Part shown: positions 19,924 through 29,977 of the stretch, piece after piece
Numbering within the stretch: the stretch's first letter is position 1
Layout of the letters: each line of letters opens with the position of its first letter
Made by a program: the position numbers and the translations under genes
From: Akkermansia muciniphila
GTDB lineage: Bacteria; Verrucomicrobiota; Verrucomicrobiia; Limisphaerales; SIAT01
Assembly: GCA_945900775.1 (NCBI GenBank)
Contig: CAMDJP010000001.1
Span: forward strand, 17,822-81,821
DNA length: 64,000 nt
Direction: 5' to 3'
The notes under the pieces: model-generated
Told to the model about the DNA's origin: nothing
Database searches by the model: none
The model's input: the letters and a program-made list of their open reading frames with translations, nothing else

Positions 19924-21084
19924 ATGAGCGCGGTTCGCATCGGCATCATTGGGATGGGCAATATCGGCAAGTTCCACGCCGACTATCTGCTGGCTGACAA
20001 GGTGAAGCGCGCGAAGTTGGTCGCCGTTTGCAGCACCTCGCCGCAGAAGCTGGAGAATTTCAAGGAGAAGGGGGTCAAGGTCTGGGGCGACCCGACGCAA
20101 CTCCTCCGCTCGGGCGAAGTGGACGCCGTGATCATTGCCACGCCACATTACCAACACACCACACTCGGCATCGCAGCGATCGAGGCTGGCTTGCATGTGC
20201 TGGTCGAGAAGCCAATCTCCGCTCATAAGGCAGATGCCGAGCGGCTCATCGCTGCGGCTAAGGCGCGCCCGAAGGTGAAATTCGCAGCGATGTTCCAGAT
20301 GCGCGCCGAGCCGCGCTACGCGAAGATTCGCAAGCTGATTCAAGAGGGTGAGTTGGGGGAGATTGTCCGCGTTAATTGGATCAACACCGATTGGTTCCGG
20401 AGTGAAGCGTATTATTCGAGCGGCGGTTGGCGAGCCACATGGAAGGGCGAGGGGGGCGGTGTGCTCATCAATCAATGCCTACACAACCTCGATATGCTGC
20501 AATGGCTCTGCGGAATGCCCGCGCGCGTACGCGGCTTTTGCCAGTTGGGCCGATTTCATGCAATCGAGGTGGAGGACAATGTGACGGTCTGCCTCGAATG
20601 GGCGAACGGCGCGACGGGCGTTTTCGTCAGTTCCACTGGCGAATTGCCGGGTACAAACCGTTTTGAGATCTGCGGCGTTCGCGGCAAGGTTGTCCTGGAA
20701 AAAGACACGCTCACCTTCACGCGCAACGAAGTGCCGTCTGACACGTGGAACAAGACTTCAAAGATCGGCTTTGCCCGACCTGACACATGGCAGATCTCCA
20801 TCCCATTTACTAATGCCGAGGCGCCGCACGCGCTTCTCATGCAAAGTTTTGTGGACGCCATACTCGATGCTACGCCGCTGAGTTGTCCTGGCGAAGAGGG
20901 GCTCGGCTCCATCGAACTAGCGAACGCGATGCTCTACTCCTCGCTGATCGAGCAGACTGTCGAGTTGCCTATGGATGGCGCAGCTTATGAGAAAAAGCTG
21001 AACGAACTGATTGCCGGCTCAAAACTGCAGAAGAAAGTGGTTGAGATTTCGACCGAGGATTTCACGAAGTCGTTCACTCGTTGA
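19924..21084 (+). CDS. Gfo/Idh/MocA family oxidoreductase
   Basis: VRIGIIGMGNIGKFHADYL, GLHVLVEKPISAHKADAERLI. Confidence 0.92.
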   Translation: MSAVRIGIIGMGNIGKFHADYLLADKVKRAKLVAVCSTSPQKLENFKEKGVKVWGDPTQLLRSGEVDAVIIATPHYQHTTLGIAAIEAGLHVLVEKPISAHKADAERLIAAAKARPKVKFAAMFQMRAEPRYAKIRKLIQEGELGEIVRVNWINTDWFRSEAYYSSGGWRATWKGEGGGVLINQCLHNLDMLQWLCGMPARVRGFCQLGRFHAIEVEDNVTVCLEWANGATGVFVSSTGELPGTNRFEICGVRGKVVLEKDTLTFTRNEVPSDTWNKTSKIGFARPDTWQISIPFTNAEAPHALLMQSFVDAILDATPLSCPGEEGLGSIELANAMLYSSLIEQTVELPMDGAAYEKKLNELIAGSKLQKKVVEISTEDFTKSFTR

Positions 21085-21135
21085 ACAACCGCAAACGGCC
21101 GCAAGTTTCTTGCGGCTGAAGTACTGGAAAAAACT

Positions 21136-22014
21136 ATGATTCTGATGGGAATTGCTGATGAAGGGGCTGTGACCATAGACGGCCAAATCAAGGTAACACA
21201 AGCGCTAGGCTGGAAACACATCGAGGGTCGTGCCGTCGAGGTTTCAGGTTTTTCGAAGGCCAATTACCACGATATCCCTGATGCTGCGTTCGACATCGTA
21301 GCGAACAAGCTGCATGACGCGAATCTCTCAGTCTATTGCTTTGGCTCCACCATCTGCAACTGGGCTAAGACTATTGAGACGCCACACGATGTAACGCTTT
21401 CCGAAGTGCGTCGTGCCATTCCACGGATGCAGCGACTCGGCACCAAGTTCGTTCGCATCATGAGCTACAAGCCAGCCGATGACGCCGAACACACCCCGCC
21501 AGTCGTCTTCGATCGCGTGCGCGAGGTAACGGAGATGTTTCTCGCCGCAGGCATTCAGCCTGTGCACGAGAATTGTATGAACCACGGCGGGATGAGCTCG
21601 CGGCATGGCCTAGAAATGCTGGAGAAGGTTCCCGGCCTGAAGTGGGTGTTCGATACCGCCAATCCCATCTTCAATGCGGATCGCGCAAAGTCCAAACCGT
21701 GGCCGAAGCAGGATCCGTGGGAATTCTGGACGCAAGTGAAACCACACGTTGCGCACATCCACATCAAGGACTGCCTCTGGAATCCCGGGAAGAATGACGC
21801 GGACTACACGTTCCCCGGAGAAGGCGAAGGGGCTGTGCGCCGTATTTTGAAGGATGCGTTCGCCAGCGGCTATGACGCCGGCATTTCAATCGAGCCGCAT
21901 ATGACCGTCGTCTTCCACGACGCGCACTCCGTCGCTCCGGAGCAGGCGATGTTCAATAACTTTGTCGAGTATGGCCAGCGCTTGGAGCGGCTTATCAAAG
22001 AGGTTAAAGCCTAG
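21136..22014 (+). CDS. sugar phosphate isomerase/epimerase (TIM barrel)
   Basis: PVHENCMNHGGMSS, WVFDTANPIF, HIHIKDCLWNPGKNDADYTFPGEGEGAVRRIL. Confidence 0.88.
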   Translation: MILMGIADEGAVTIDGQIKVTQALGWKHIEGRAVEVSGFSKANYHDIPDAAFDIVANKLHDANLSVYCFGSTICNWAKTIETPHDVTLSEVRRAIPRMQRLGTKFVRIMSYKPADDAEHTPPVVFDRVREVTEMFLAAGIQPVHENCMNHGGMSSRHGLEMLEKVPGLKWVFDTANPIFNADRAKSKPWPKQDPWEFWTQVKPHVAHIHIKDCLWNPGKNDADYTFPGEGEGAVRRILKDAFASGYDAGISIEPHMTVVFHDAHSVAPEQAMFNNFVEYGQRLERLIKEVKA

Positions 22015-22055
22015 TTAGTCTCGAAGAAGCAGTGGTAACTTCGCTCGATATTCGC

Positions 22056-22841
22056 TCACAACAGGCTGACCGAATCGGCGTCGAGCAACAAGGTGCACTG
22101 GGGCTGCTTACGGAGGAATGACGCAGGGCAGGCGGTGCTAATCGGTCCAGTCAAGGCGTCCTTCACGGCTTGAGCCTTTCGCTTCTCGGGACAGAGACAA
22201 ACCATCTTCTTCGCCGAGCAGAGCATCGGGATAGTTAGCGTCAGCGCATATTGCGGCACGGCTTCGAGGTTCGGGAAATGCCCCTCGCCGACCTGCTGCA
22301 TTCGGCAGGCGTAATCGAGTTGAACAATCTTCACTGCGAGCGGATCAGCAAAGTCGGCCACCGGTGGGTCGTTGAAGGCGATGTGCCCGTTTTCGCCGAC
22401 GCCGAGGCAGCAGAGATCGATGGGTGCCTCCCGCAGTAGTCGTGTGTACCGATCGCACTCCTTAATCGGTTCAGCGGCGTCGCCTTCCAAATAGTGAAAC
22501 GTCCGAGGCTTAACGACGGTCTCGACCCGCTCGCGCATATATCGGCGAAAGCTTGCCTTGTGCGTCGAGGTAATCCCGAGGTACTCGTCCATGTGGAAAA
22601 GAGTAATTTTCGACCAGTCCAGTCCACGCATCGCGGCAAGCTGGGAAAGGAACTGGAGTTGGGAATTCCCCGTGGCAAGAATCACATGCGCGCGGTCTTG
22701 CTTGGCGATGGTGTCACAAAGATAGGCGTGCACCTCGCGAGCCGCATCGGCAGCCATTTCGGATTGCTCGCCGCACACTCGAACAGACAACGCATCTACG
22801 GTGAACTGTTTTACTGAATTCACATTTGCAATCGGCTTCAT
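22056..22841 (-). CDS. nagB: glucosamine-6-phosphate deaminase family
   Basis: LATGNSQLQFLSQLAA, ITLFHMDEYLGI, CLGVGENGHIAFNDPPVADFADP. Confidence 0.88.
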   Translation of the reverse strand: MKPIANVNSVKQFTVDALSVRVCGEQSEMAADAAREVHAYLCDTIAKQDRAHVILATGNSQLQFLSQLAAMRGLDWSKITLFHMDEYLGITSTHKASFRRYMRERVETVVKPRTFHYLEGDAAEPIKECDRYTRLLREAPIDLCCLGVGENGHIAFNDPPVADFADPLAVKIVQLDYACRMQQVGEGHFPNLEAVPQYALTLTIPMLCSAKKMVCLCPEKRKAQAVKDALTGPISTACPASFLRKQPQCTLLLDADSVSLL

Positions 22842-22950
22842 ATTCAAAATCACTGCTCGCGAACGGGACTTATACTCTATTAAGTCTTCGTACTCATTTC
22901 AAGCGCGCTGCTTTGACTTTTGCAGGCGCATTTCCTAGCCTCACCGCGGG

Positions 22951-24249
22951 ATGAATGTCCTCCGCCACACCGATACAGGTTTCACCAGCAAGCTCGAGCG
23001 ATTGATGCGCGCCTCCAGCCTGTTTGATCCGGAGATTGAGCAACGCGTCCGTGGCATTCTTGAAGACGTGCGCGCCCGCGGTGACGTCGCGCTCCTCGAA
23101 TTCGCTGAGCGATTTGATGCCGTTAAGCTAACGACAGAACAATTGACAGTATCTCGCGCCGAACTCTTCAACGCCGCCCTTGCCGTCGAGGACCCACTGC
23201 GCGCCGCTATGACCCTTGCGGAGAAGAACATCACCGCGTTCGCGCGCGGTTCATTGCGCAAAAACTGGTCCCGTCGGAACGCACAGGGCGGGAAGGTTGG
23301 TGAAAAATTTGACCCTTTTCAGCGCGTCGGAATCTACGTTCCCGGTGGAAAGGCACCACTTGCCTCTACCGCGTTGATGACCATCACCCTCGCGCGCGCA
23401 GCCGGCTGCCATGAAATCATCGTCTGCACTCCATGCGGCAAGGATGGGAATGTGAATCCAGCGCTGCTGCACGCTGCACGCATGGCTGGCGCGACAGAAA
23501 TCTACAAGGTTGGCGGTGCGCAGGCCATCGCTGCGATGGCGCTTGGCACGGCAACCATCCGGCGTGTTCAGAAAATATTCGGTCCTGGAAACGCCTACGT
23601 GGTCGCGGCCAAACGCCTCCTCTTTGGCCAAGTCGCAATGGACTTGCTACCCGGGCCGAGTGAAGTGCTTGTGATTGCCGACGACACGGCTAACGCACGG
23701 TTCGCGGCCGCTGACCTGCTCGCACAGGCTGAGCACGGCTCCGGACACGAACGAGTTTGGCTTGTCACGCCTTCGCTGAAAATGCTCCGCGCTGTCGAGA
23801 GAGAGATCGCGAAACAGCTCTCGAAGCGATCGCGTCGTGAATTCATCGGCAAAGTACTTGCCGAAAACGGTTGGCTCATCCACGTAAAGTCCGTGGATCA
23901 GGGAATCGACATCACTAACCGCCTCGCTCCAGAGCATTGCGAGGTGATGACCCGCCGCGCTCGGCAGATCTCGGAACGGATTGTCACAGCTGGGGCTATC
24001 TTTCTCGGTAACAATTCTCCCACGGTACTCGGAGACTACGTGGCCGGACCAAGCCACACCCTGCCTACCGGTGGTGCGGGCGCTTCATTCGCCGGTCTTA
24101 CGGTGGATCAGTTCCAACGCCGCACGAGTGTGGTCGAATACAGTGCCGCGGCGCTTAAAAAATCACTCGCGGCAGTTGAGCAGTTTGCCGCAATCGAAGG
24201 TTTGGAGGCTCACGGTCAATCCGCCGCAATCCGCCTGGAGGGTAAATGA
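22951..24249 (+). CDS. hisD: histidinol dehydrogenase
   Basis: QRVGIYVPGGKAPLASTALM, GPGNAYVVAAKRLLFGQVAMDLLPGPSEVLVIAD, APEHCEVMT. Confidence 0.97.
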   Translation: MNVLRHTDTGFTSKLERLMRASSLFDPEIEQRVRGILEDVRARGDVALLEFAERFDAVKLTTEQLTVSRAELFNAALAVEDPLRAAMTLAEKNITAFARGSLRKNWSRRNAQGGKVGEKFDPFQRVGIYVPGGKAPLASTALMTITLARAAGCHEIIVCTPCGKDGNVNPALLHAARMAGATEIYKVGGAQAIAAMALGTATIRRVQKIFGPGNAYVVAAKRLLFGQVAMDLLPGPSEVLVIADDTANARFAAADLLAQAEHGSGHERVWLVTPSLKMLRAVEREIAKQLSKRSRREFIGKVLAENGWLIHVKSVDQGIDITNRLAPEHCEVMTRRARQISERIVTAGAIFLGNNSPTVLGDYVAGPSHTLPTGGAGASFAGLTVDQFQRRTSVVEYSAAALKKSLAAVEQFAAIEGLEAHGQSAAIRLEGK

Positions 24250-25337
24250 AACTGGTGCGCCCACTCCTCACGCAGCTTCATGCCTATATGCCGGGTGAGC
24301 AGCCAAAAATGAAGGGGCTGATCAAACTCAATACTAACGAGAATCCATATCCTCCATCCCCAAAAGTATTGCGTACAGTGAAGGCGGCTGTGGACGGGCG
24401 CCTAAGGCTTTATCCGAATCCAACCGCTCACGAGTTGCGCAAAAAACTCGCCAAGCTCCATCACTGTGCGACGGAGAATATTATCATCGGAAATGGCTCG
24501 GATGAACTGCTGGCTTTAGCGACGAGAGCTTTTGTCGAACCGAAGGCAGCCAGCACTGCCGAGTTTTCGCGCTCGACCGTCCAGTACTTCACGCCAAGCT
24601 ATTCACTCTACCCCGTACTCGCGGAGATTCACGGTTCGCGGCAAAACGCCGTGCCGCTGCGAGCGGATTTCAGTTTGCCTTCGCCGCGCGAGCTGAAGCG
24701 AGACCGGCAATGGGATTTCAAGGCGGCACTATCGTTTATCACGACGCCAAACGCCCCAACGGGCCGTGGCTACTCGGCTGCCGAATTGCGCGCGCTCTGC
24801 AAGGCTCAGCAGGGCGTTGTAATCCTAGATGAGGCTTACGTTGATTTTGCCCAGGAAGATGCCCAGCGGCTCGCGCTCGAGTTCCCGCATGTCCTTGTCT
24901 CTCGCACGTTCAGCAAGGCCTACTCGCTCTGTTTCCAGCGCATTGGCTATTTCATCGGCCATCCTCTGCTCATTGCGGCGTTGGACAAGGTTCGTGACAG
25001 CTACAACGTGAATGGGCTCGGGCAGATTGCCGCATTAGCGACGCTCAGTGATTTGCCGTATTATCTTAGGAATTTTCGCCGCATCATCGCCACGCGGGAG
25101 CAATTGCGCCGTGAACTAACCGGGCTGGGCTTTGCAGTGTTGCCGAGCCAGGCGAATTTTCTGTTCACAAAGCCACCCTGTTTTCCAGCAGGAGAATGGC
25201 TTAAGAAATTGCGTAGTCGAAAGGTTCTTGTGCGCTGGTTCAACTCCGATACCGGGCGTGATTACCTCCGCATCACTATCGGTTCCGAGCGCGAAGCGGC
25301 CATGCTGTTGCGCGCCGTGCGTTCTATCCTCAAATAA
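24246..25337 (+). CDS. hisC: histidinol-phosphate aminotransferase
   Basis: IKLNTNENPYPPSPKV, TPNAPTGRGYS, LDEAYVDFA, RTFSKAYSLCFQRIGY; ATGA overlap with hisD. Confidence 0.95.
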   Translation: MKLVRPLLTQLHAYMPGEQPKMKGLIKLNTNENPYPPSPKVLRTVKAAVDGRLRLYPNPTAHELRKKLAKLHHCATENIIIGNGSDELLALATRAFVEPKAASTAEFSRSTVQYFTPSYSLYPVLAEIHGSRQNAVPLRADFSLPSPRELKRDRQWDFKAALSFITTPNAPTGRGYSAAELRALCKAQQGVVILDEAYVDFAQEDAQRLALEFPHVLVSRTFSKAYSLCFQRIGYFIGHPLLIAALDKVRDSYNVNGLGQIAALATLSDLPYYLRNFRRIIATREQLRRELTGLGFAVLPSQANFLFTKPPCFPAGEWLKKLRSRKVLVRWFNSDTGRDYLRITIGSEREAAMLLRAVRSILK

Positions 25338-25338
25338 A

Positions 25339-26967
25339 ATGCCAGCCAGCCTCCCCTCCTGCGTTATTCATGAGGACGAGCATCTGCTCGTGGTGAACAA
25401 GCCGGCTGGATGGAATACTCACGCCCCTAGTTCGTATGCTGGAGAAGGCATCTATGATTGGCTGCGCCATCGCGAACCGCGTTGGGCCGCCCTTGCCATT
25501 ATCCAGCGTCTGGATAAGGAGACGAGCGGCGTGATGGTTTTCGCTAAAACTCCCGCGGCGAACCAATCCCTCACCGAGCAGTTTACCAATCGTGAAGTCC
25601 GGAAGAAATACCTGCTCCTCACCGATTGCAACGTCGCGCAGGACCAATTTACGGTGAAATCGAGCATCGCCCGTCTCGGCGACCGCTACGCGAGCAACCC
25701 TAATGGCGAACCTGCAGAGACGCGTTTCCGAGTGCTTGAACGACAGAATGGCCGAACACTCGTCGAGGCTGAGCCGTTGACTGGTCGGACACATCAGATC
25801 CGTGTCCACGCGAGCGAGAGCGGCTTTTCCATTCTCGGAGACACGCTCTACGGAGGAACGTCGGCGACGCGAACGTGCCTTCATTCCGCGGAGCTAGCAT
25901 TCGCGCACCCTGCCGATCATAAATCCGTGAGTTTCACTGTGCCCACGGATTTTGACGCCGATGCCCGCTTGCTGCTGCGAGCTGCTGCGATTGATTCCGA
26001 GCAAACCGATGCATTTCGCATCATCCACGGAGCTTCGGATGGCTGGCCTGGCTGGTACGTGGAACGACTCGGGGACTTTGGCTTGTCACAAAGCGAACAG
26101 CTCCTGAGCGACCGTCAACGCATCTTGCTCGCTCAACTTTGCGAAATGCCTTCGCCTAAAGCCACCCATCCGCAGGGCGCCACCCCTGTCTTACGCGGTG
26201 TCTATCACAAAACCCTTACGCGACGGCTCCTGAAAACAGCAGTCAGCGAAGCTTCACCGCAATTGCTGCTCGGGGAATCTTCCCTAGAACGTTTTGGAAT
26301 TCGCGAGAACGGCTTTCAATTCGAGCTTAGTTTTGCCGAGGGCTACTCGATGGGTCTATTCCTCGACCAGCGCGACAACCGCCGCCGGTTTATCACCAAC
26401 CACCTGGCAGCAGGGTTTCCGCTGTTTCCCGATGGGATTGCAGCTAAAGAGGTCCTGAACACGTTCGCCTACACGTGCGGTTTTTCAGTTTGCGCAGCCT
26501 CTGCAGGCGCGCGCGTGACAAGCCTTGATCTCTCGCGGAAATATTTGGATTGGGGACGCCGCAACTTCGTACTGAACGGGCTAGACCCATCGGGGCACGA
26601 CTTCATCTACGGCGACGTGTTCGATTGGCTGCGGCGGTTTGCAAAAAAGGGCAGGGGCTTTGACGCCATCGCACTCGATCCCCCCACATTTTCACAATCA
26701 AAGGAAAGTGGCGTGTTCCGTGCTGAGAAAGATTATGGCCGGTTGGTGGACGCAGCATTGAAGCTTCTTCGACCTTCTGGCGTGCTGTTCGCCTCGACCA
26801 ACGCCGCAACCATGCGCCCTGAGGATTTCGTCGGGACGGTGACCGCAGCGGTGCGAACTTCAGGTCGGCGAGTGCTGCAACAGCACTACGCTCCGCAGCC
26901 GCCAGATTTTCCAATCAGCCGCGAAGAGCCTGCATATTTGAAAACGCTCTGGATGCGGGTTTCCTAA
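25339..26967 (+). CDS. fused RluA-family pseudouridine synthase and RlmI/RlmK-type class I SAM methyltransferase
   Basis: N-terminal EDEHLLVVNKPAGWNTHAP, IQRLDKETSGVMVFAKT, GRTHQIRVHA; then RlmI-like linker FRIIHGASDGWPGWYVERLGD; C-terminal SMGLFLDQRDNRRRF, AYTCGFSVCAASAGARVTSLDLSRKYLDWGRRNFVLNGL, DPPTFSQSK; single uninterrupted ORF. Confidence 0.9.
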   Translation: MPASLPSCVIHEDEHLLVVNKPAGWNTHAPSSYAGEGIYDWLRHREPRWAALAIIQRLDKETSGVMVFAKTPAANQSLTEQFTNREVRKKYLLLTDCNVAQDQFTVKSSIARLGDRYASNPNGEPAETRFRVLERQNGRTLVEAEPLTGRTHQIRVHASESGFSILGDTLYGGTSATRTCLHSAELAFAHPADHKSVSFTVPTDFDADARLLLRAAAIDSEQTDAFRIIHGASDGWPGWYVERLGDFGLSQSEQLLSDRQRILLAQLCEMPSPKATHPQGATPVLRGVYHKTLTRRLLKTAVSEASPQLLLGESSLERFGIRENGFQFELSFAEGYSMGLFLDQRDNRRRFITNHLAAGFPLFPDGIAAKEVLNTFAYTCGFSVCAASAGARVTSLDLSRKYLDWGRRNFVLNGLDPSGHDFIYGDVFDWLRRFAKKGRGFDAIALDPPTFSQSKESGVFRAEKDYGRLVDAALKLLRPSGVLFASTNAATMRPEDFVGTVTAAVRTSGRRVLQQHYAPQPPDFPISREEPAYLKTLWMRVS

Positions 26968-26999
26968 AACCTGTACACAGCGACGAGCCAGAAAAAGTT

Positions 27000-27470
27000 T
27001 CAGTGCGGTTTACGAAAACGCTCCCGTTCACGGCGATTGAACGTCTCAACGTCAGCCTTCATCTCGCCGAGAGATTGGGCGAGCACGCGGATGAATTGGC
27101 CGCAACTCTGAGCCATTCCGCCAAGCCCGATGACGGTGTCGCGTTCAGCAAAATCATCGGTAATGACGAGCACTTCTCCGTAGGGCTTCATCCGATGCGC
27201 TGTGCGCTCGATCATGTCGTCGGCGGTCTGTCCAGCCTTCGAATAGAGCACCTCGACTGCAGAAGTTGAAATCGGTTTGGGTGCGCCAGTGGGAGCATTC
27301 GCTCCATCGAAAAAGATGCTGAGGGGCGTTCCCGAGGCGTCGTGATACTGGGTGAGGATCGCGATTAACTCGTCTCGCGCGGCGGCGGAGAACCGAGGTT
27401 TCCCCTCGGCTAGTTCCGGCCACGCGTGCAGCAGGCTGTAGCCATCCACAAGAATGCGAACGAGCGCCAT
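27000..27470 (-). CDS. NYN domain (YacP-like) putative ribonuclease
   Basis: VRILVDGYSLLHAWPEL, SIFFDGANAPTG, LVITDDFAERDTVIGLGG. Confidence 0.85.
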   Translation of the reverse strand: MALVRILVDGYSLLHAWPELAEGKPRFSAAARDELIAILTQYHDASGTPLSIFFDGANAPTGAPKPISTSAVEVLYSKAGQTADDMIERTAHRMKPYGEVLVITDDFAERDTVIGLGGMAQSCGQFIRVLAQSLGEMKADVETFNRRERERFRKPH

Positions 27471-27597
27471 GGCACTAAATTACGAAAGTAAGGTCAGAAG
27501 TAGAATCAGAAAGTGCTGACAAAATGTACCGCGGCGATTGCGTGCTGCAAAGGCTTCTCAAACCCGAACCGTGTTGCTAGGATGGACGCGGTTATTT

Positions 27598-28638
27598 ATG
27601 AAGAAGAAACCGATTGTGCCGGCGACGGTGCTGACTGGCTTCCTAGGAGCAGGGAAAACAACTCTGCTCACACATTTGCTTACGCAACCACACGGTTACA
27701 AGTGTGCGATCATTATCAACGAGTTCGGATCGGTGGGCATCGATCACCAGATTGTGGTGGGGACCGATGAGGAAATCGTGGAACTAAGCAACGGCTGCCT
27801 TTGCTGCCGGGTGCGCGGCGATCTGGTGAAAAGTATCGAAGGCCTGTTCGATCGGGCAAAAAAGTTCGACTACATCATCATCGAGACGACCGGTTTGGCC
27901 GATCCTAGCCCAATCTCATACACGTTCTTTCAGGAAAACTTCGCCAACCGAGTCCGACTCGACGCCATCGTGACGGTGGTGGATGCGCGCCATATCGAAA
28001 AATCGTTGAGCGAGGCGCCGGAGGCCTCCGCGCAGGTGGCTTTCGCCGATGTGCTGCTCCTGAATAAAACAGACCTTGTGGACAGATCGGCGCTGGAACG
28101 AATCACAGCGCGACTGCGCCGAATGAATCGGCTGGCTCAAATTCACCGAACAGAGCGCTCTCAGATTGATGTTGGTAAAATCCTGAACGTGCGCTCCCGC
28201 GACCTCTCGGCGCCGACGATTCCGCTGGAAGCCCAGACGCACGACGAGCACTGTTCCCACTCAGACCACGACCACGATCATTCGCACGACTGTGGCCATG
28301 ATCATGATCACGGGCACGCTGATCATGGGCATCACGATGACACGGTGAAATCCTTCGTCCTCACCGAGGAACGTCCTTTGGACCTGAAGAAGACCGAACA
28401 GTGGCTGGCTGAGTTGCTCGGGAAATCGGGGGAGCAGATTTATCGCAGCAAAGGCATTCTTCACATCAAGGGGCAGGCGAAGCGCGTAGTATTTCAAGGT
28501 GTCCAGATGATGTTCGACAATGTGCCTGATCGCTTTTGGAATCCGGGTGAGAAACGCCAAAGCCAACTCGTGTTCATCGGCCGGGACATCGATGAAGTCG
28601 CTATCCGCCAGGGCTTCGCCGAGTGTGTAGCCGCTTGA
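27598..28638 (+). CDS. COG0523/CobW-family GTPase metallochaperone with His-rich linker
   Basis: TVLTGFLGAGKTTLLTHLL, SNGCLCCRVRGDL (CXCC), HDEHCSHSDHDHDHSHDCGHDHDHGHADHGHHDD, CobW_C-like tail. Confidence 0.93.
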   Translation: MKKKPIVPATVLTGFLGAGKTTLLTHLLTQPHGYKCAIIINEFGSVGIDHQIVVGTDEEIVELSNGCLCCRVRGDLVKSIEGLFDRAKKFDYIIIETTGLADPSPISYTFFQENFANRVRLDAIVTVVDARHIEKSLSEAPEASAQVAFADVLLLNKTDLVDRSALERITARLRRMNRLAQIHRTERSQIDVGKILNVRSRDLSAPTIPLEAQTHDEHCSHSDHDHDHSHDCGHDHDHGHADHGHHDDTVKSFVLTEERPLDLKKTEQWLAELLGKSGEQIYRSKGILHIKGQAKRVVFQGVQMMFDNVPDRFWNPGEKRQSQLVFIGRDIDEVAIRQGFAECVAA

Positions 28639-28668
28639 TTGCCCTCGTTAGATTGATTTAATTGAGCT

Positions 28669-28926
28669 ATGCCTATTTACGAGTACGAGCTGTGCGAGGG
28701 TGATTGCAAGGTTTGCGGCGGCAAGTTCACCCTGCATCGGCCCATAAGTGCGCCGATGCTGAAGGAATGCCCTGCCTGTCACAAGCCAGTGCGGAAGATT
28801 TTCTCTGTGTTCAACTCCCCGAATTTGGGGGTCTCTGTCTCGAAGGCGAACGATGCCGGCTTTACTGTCCTCAAGCGAATCAGCAAAGGCGAATACGAGG
28901 TTCACAAACCCAAGAAAGGGGTGTGA
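28669..28926 (+). CDS. FmdB-family zinc ribbon protein
   Basis: MPIYEYELCEGDCKVCGGKF...LKECPACHKPVRKIFSVFNSP. Confidence 0.85.
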   Translation: MPIYEYELCEGDCKVCGGKFTLHRPISAPMLKECPACHKPVRKIFSVFNSPNLGVSVSKANDAGFTVLKRISKGEYEVHKPKKGV

Positions 28927-28927
28927 T

Positions 28928-29206
28928 GTGCCGCGCGTCCGACTCCACGTCTTCTATGCCGGGCGCGTCCAGGGTGTCGGGTTTCGCTACGCCGCCAAGC
29001 AAGCGGCGGCTGGTTACGAGGTCACGGGCACGGTGCGCAACCTGAACGATGGCCGCGTGGAGTTAGTGGCCGAGGGCGAGCGTGCCGAACTAGAGACTTT
29101 TCAAGACGGAATCCGTGAGGCAGGGTTGCGGCGCTTGATCCGGGACGAGCAGGTGCTCTGGAGTGAAGCCAGCGGTGAATTCCGCGGTTTCGAGATTGTC
29201 CGGTAG
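28928..29206 (+). CDS. acylphosphatase
   Basis: RLHVFYAGRVQGVGFRYAAKQAAAGYEVTGTVRNLNDGRVELVAEG; GTG start at 28928 overlapping the upstream region. Confidence 0.92.
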   Translation: MPRVRLHVFYAGRVQGVGFRYAAKQAAAGYEVTGTVRNLNDGRVELVAEGERAELETFQDGIREAGLRRLIRDEQVLWSEASGEFRGFEIVR

Positions 29207-29227
29207 GCTCAAAATTTAGTTCCGCTT

Positions 29228-29962
29228 GTGAAATTCGCGATTATTTCCGATATCCACGCCAACTTGGAGGCGTTGCAGGCAGTGTTGGCTGATGCCAAAC
29301 AGCGAGGGTGCACGAACTACGCCTGCGCGGGGGATGTGGTGGGCTACAACGCCAACCCCAAGGAATGTCTCGATATCGTCCGCGAAATGGAAATGCCCTG
29401 CGTGTTGGGCAACCACGACGAGTATTGTTCCGCGGATATCGACCTGACCTCCTTCAACGAATCGGCGGCGGCCGCCGTGCTTTGGACTCGAAATCATCTT
29501 ATCGAGGCTGACAAGCAGTGGCTCAAGGAGCTCCGATACATTCGTCTCGTCGAAAGTTTCTCCATCGTTCACGCCACAATGGATGGCCCGCGGCGTTGGG
29601 GTTATGTGACCGACAAGCTGGCTGCCGCAGCCAGTTTCTCCTATCAAACCACGAACGTCTGTTTCCACGGCCACACTCACGTGCCCGTTGCGTTCATGCA
29701 GGTGAAGGGTGCTCAGGGATTTGTGCAAGGCGGCACCTACACGCGCATCATCGTTGAGCCAACCAAGCGTTATTTCGTGAACGTCGGCAGTGTAGGGCAA
29801 CCACGGGACGGTGATCCCCGGGCGTCCTACGCGACCTACGATTTTGCCAAACGTGAGATCGAGTTGCACCGTCTCGACTACGACATCGCCACAACGCAGC
29901 GGAAAATCAGGGAAGCCGGTCTGCCTGAGCGGTTGGCCATGCGCCTTGAAGTCGGGCGCTAG
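29228..29962 (+). CDS. metallophosphoesterase (YfcE/ApaH-like)
   Basis: FAIISDIHANLEALQAVL, CAGDVVGYN, LGNHDEY, CFHGHTHVPVAF, VNVGSVGQPRDGDPRASYA. Confidence 0.93.
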   Translation: MKFAIISDIHANLEALQAVLADAKQRGCTNYACAGDVVGYNANPKECLDIVREMEMPCVLGNHDEYCSADIDLTSFNESAAAAVLWTRNHLIEADKQWLKELRYIRLVESFSIVHATMDGPRRWGYVTDKLAAAASFSYQTTNVCFHGHTHVPVAFMQVKGAQGFVQGGTYTRIIVEPTKRYFVNVGSVGQPRDGDPRASYATYDFAKREIELHRLDYDIATTQRKIREAGLPERLAMRLEVGR

Positions 29963-29977
29963 CCAGCTTGCCAGAGC

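Noticed and set aside
28240-28350. Repetitive cacgac/catgat stretch that might suggest a DNA repeat or CRISPR-like array
   Set aside because: Explained by His/Asp codons of the CobW-family His-rich linker; no regular spacer structure
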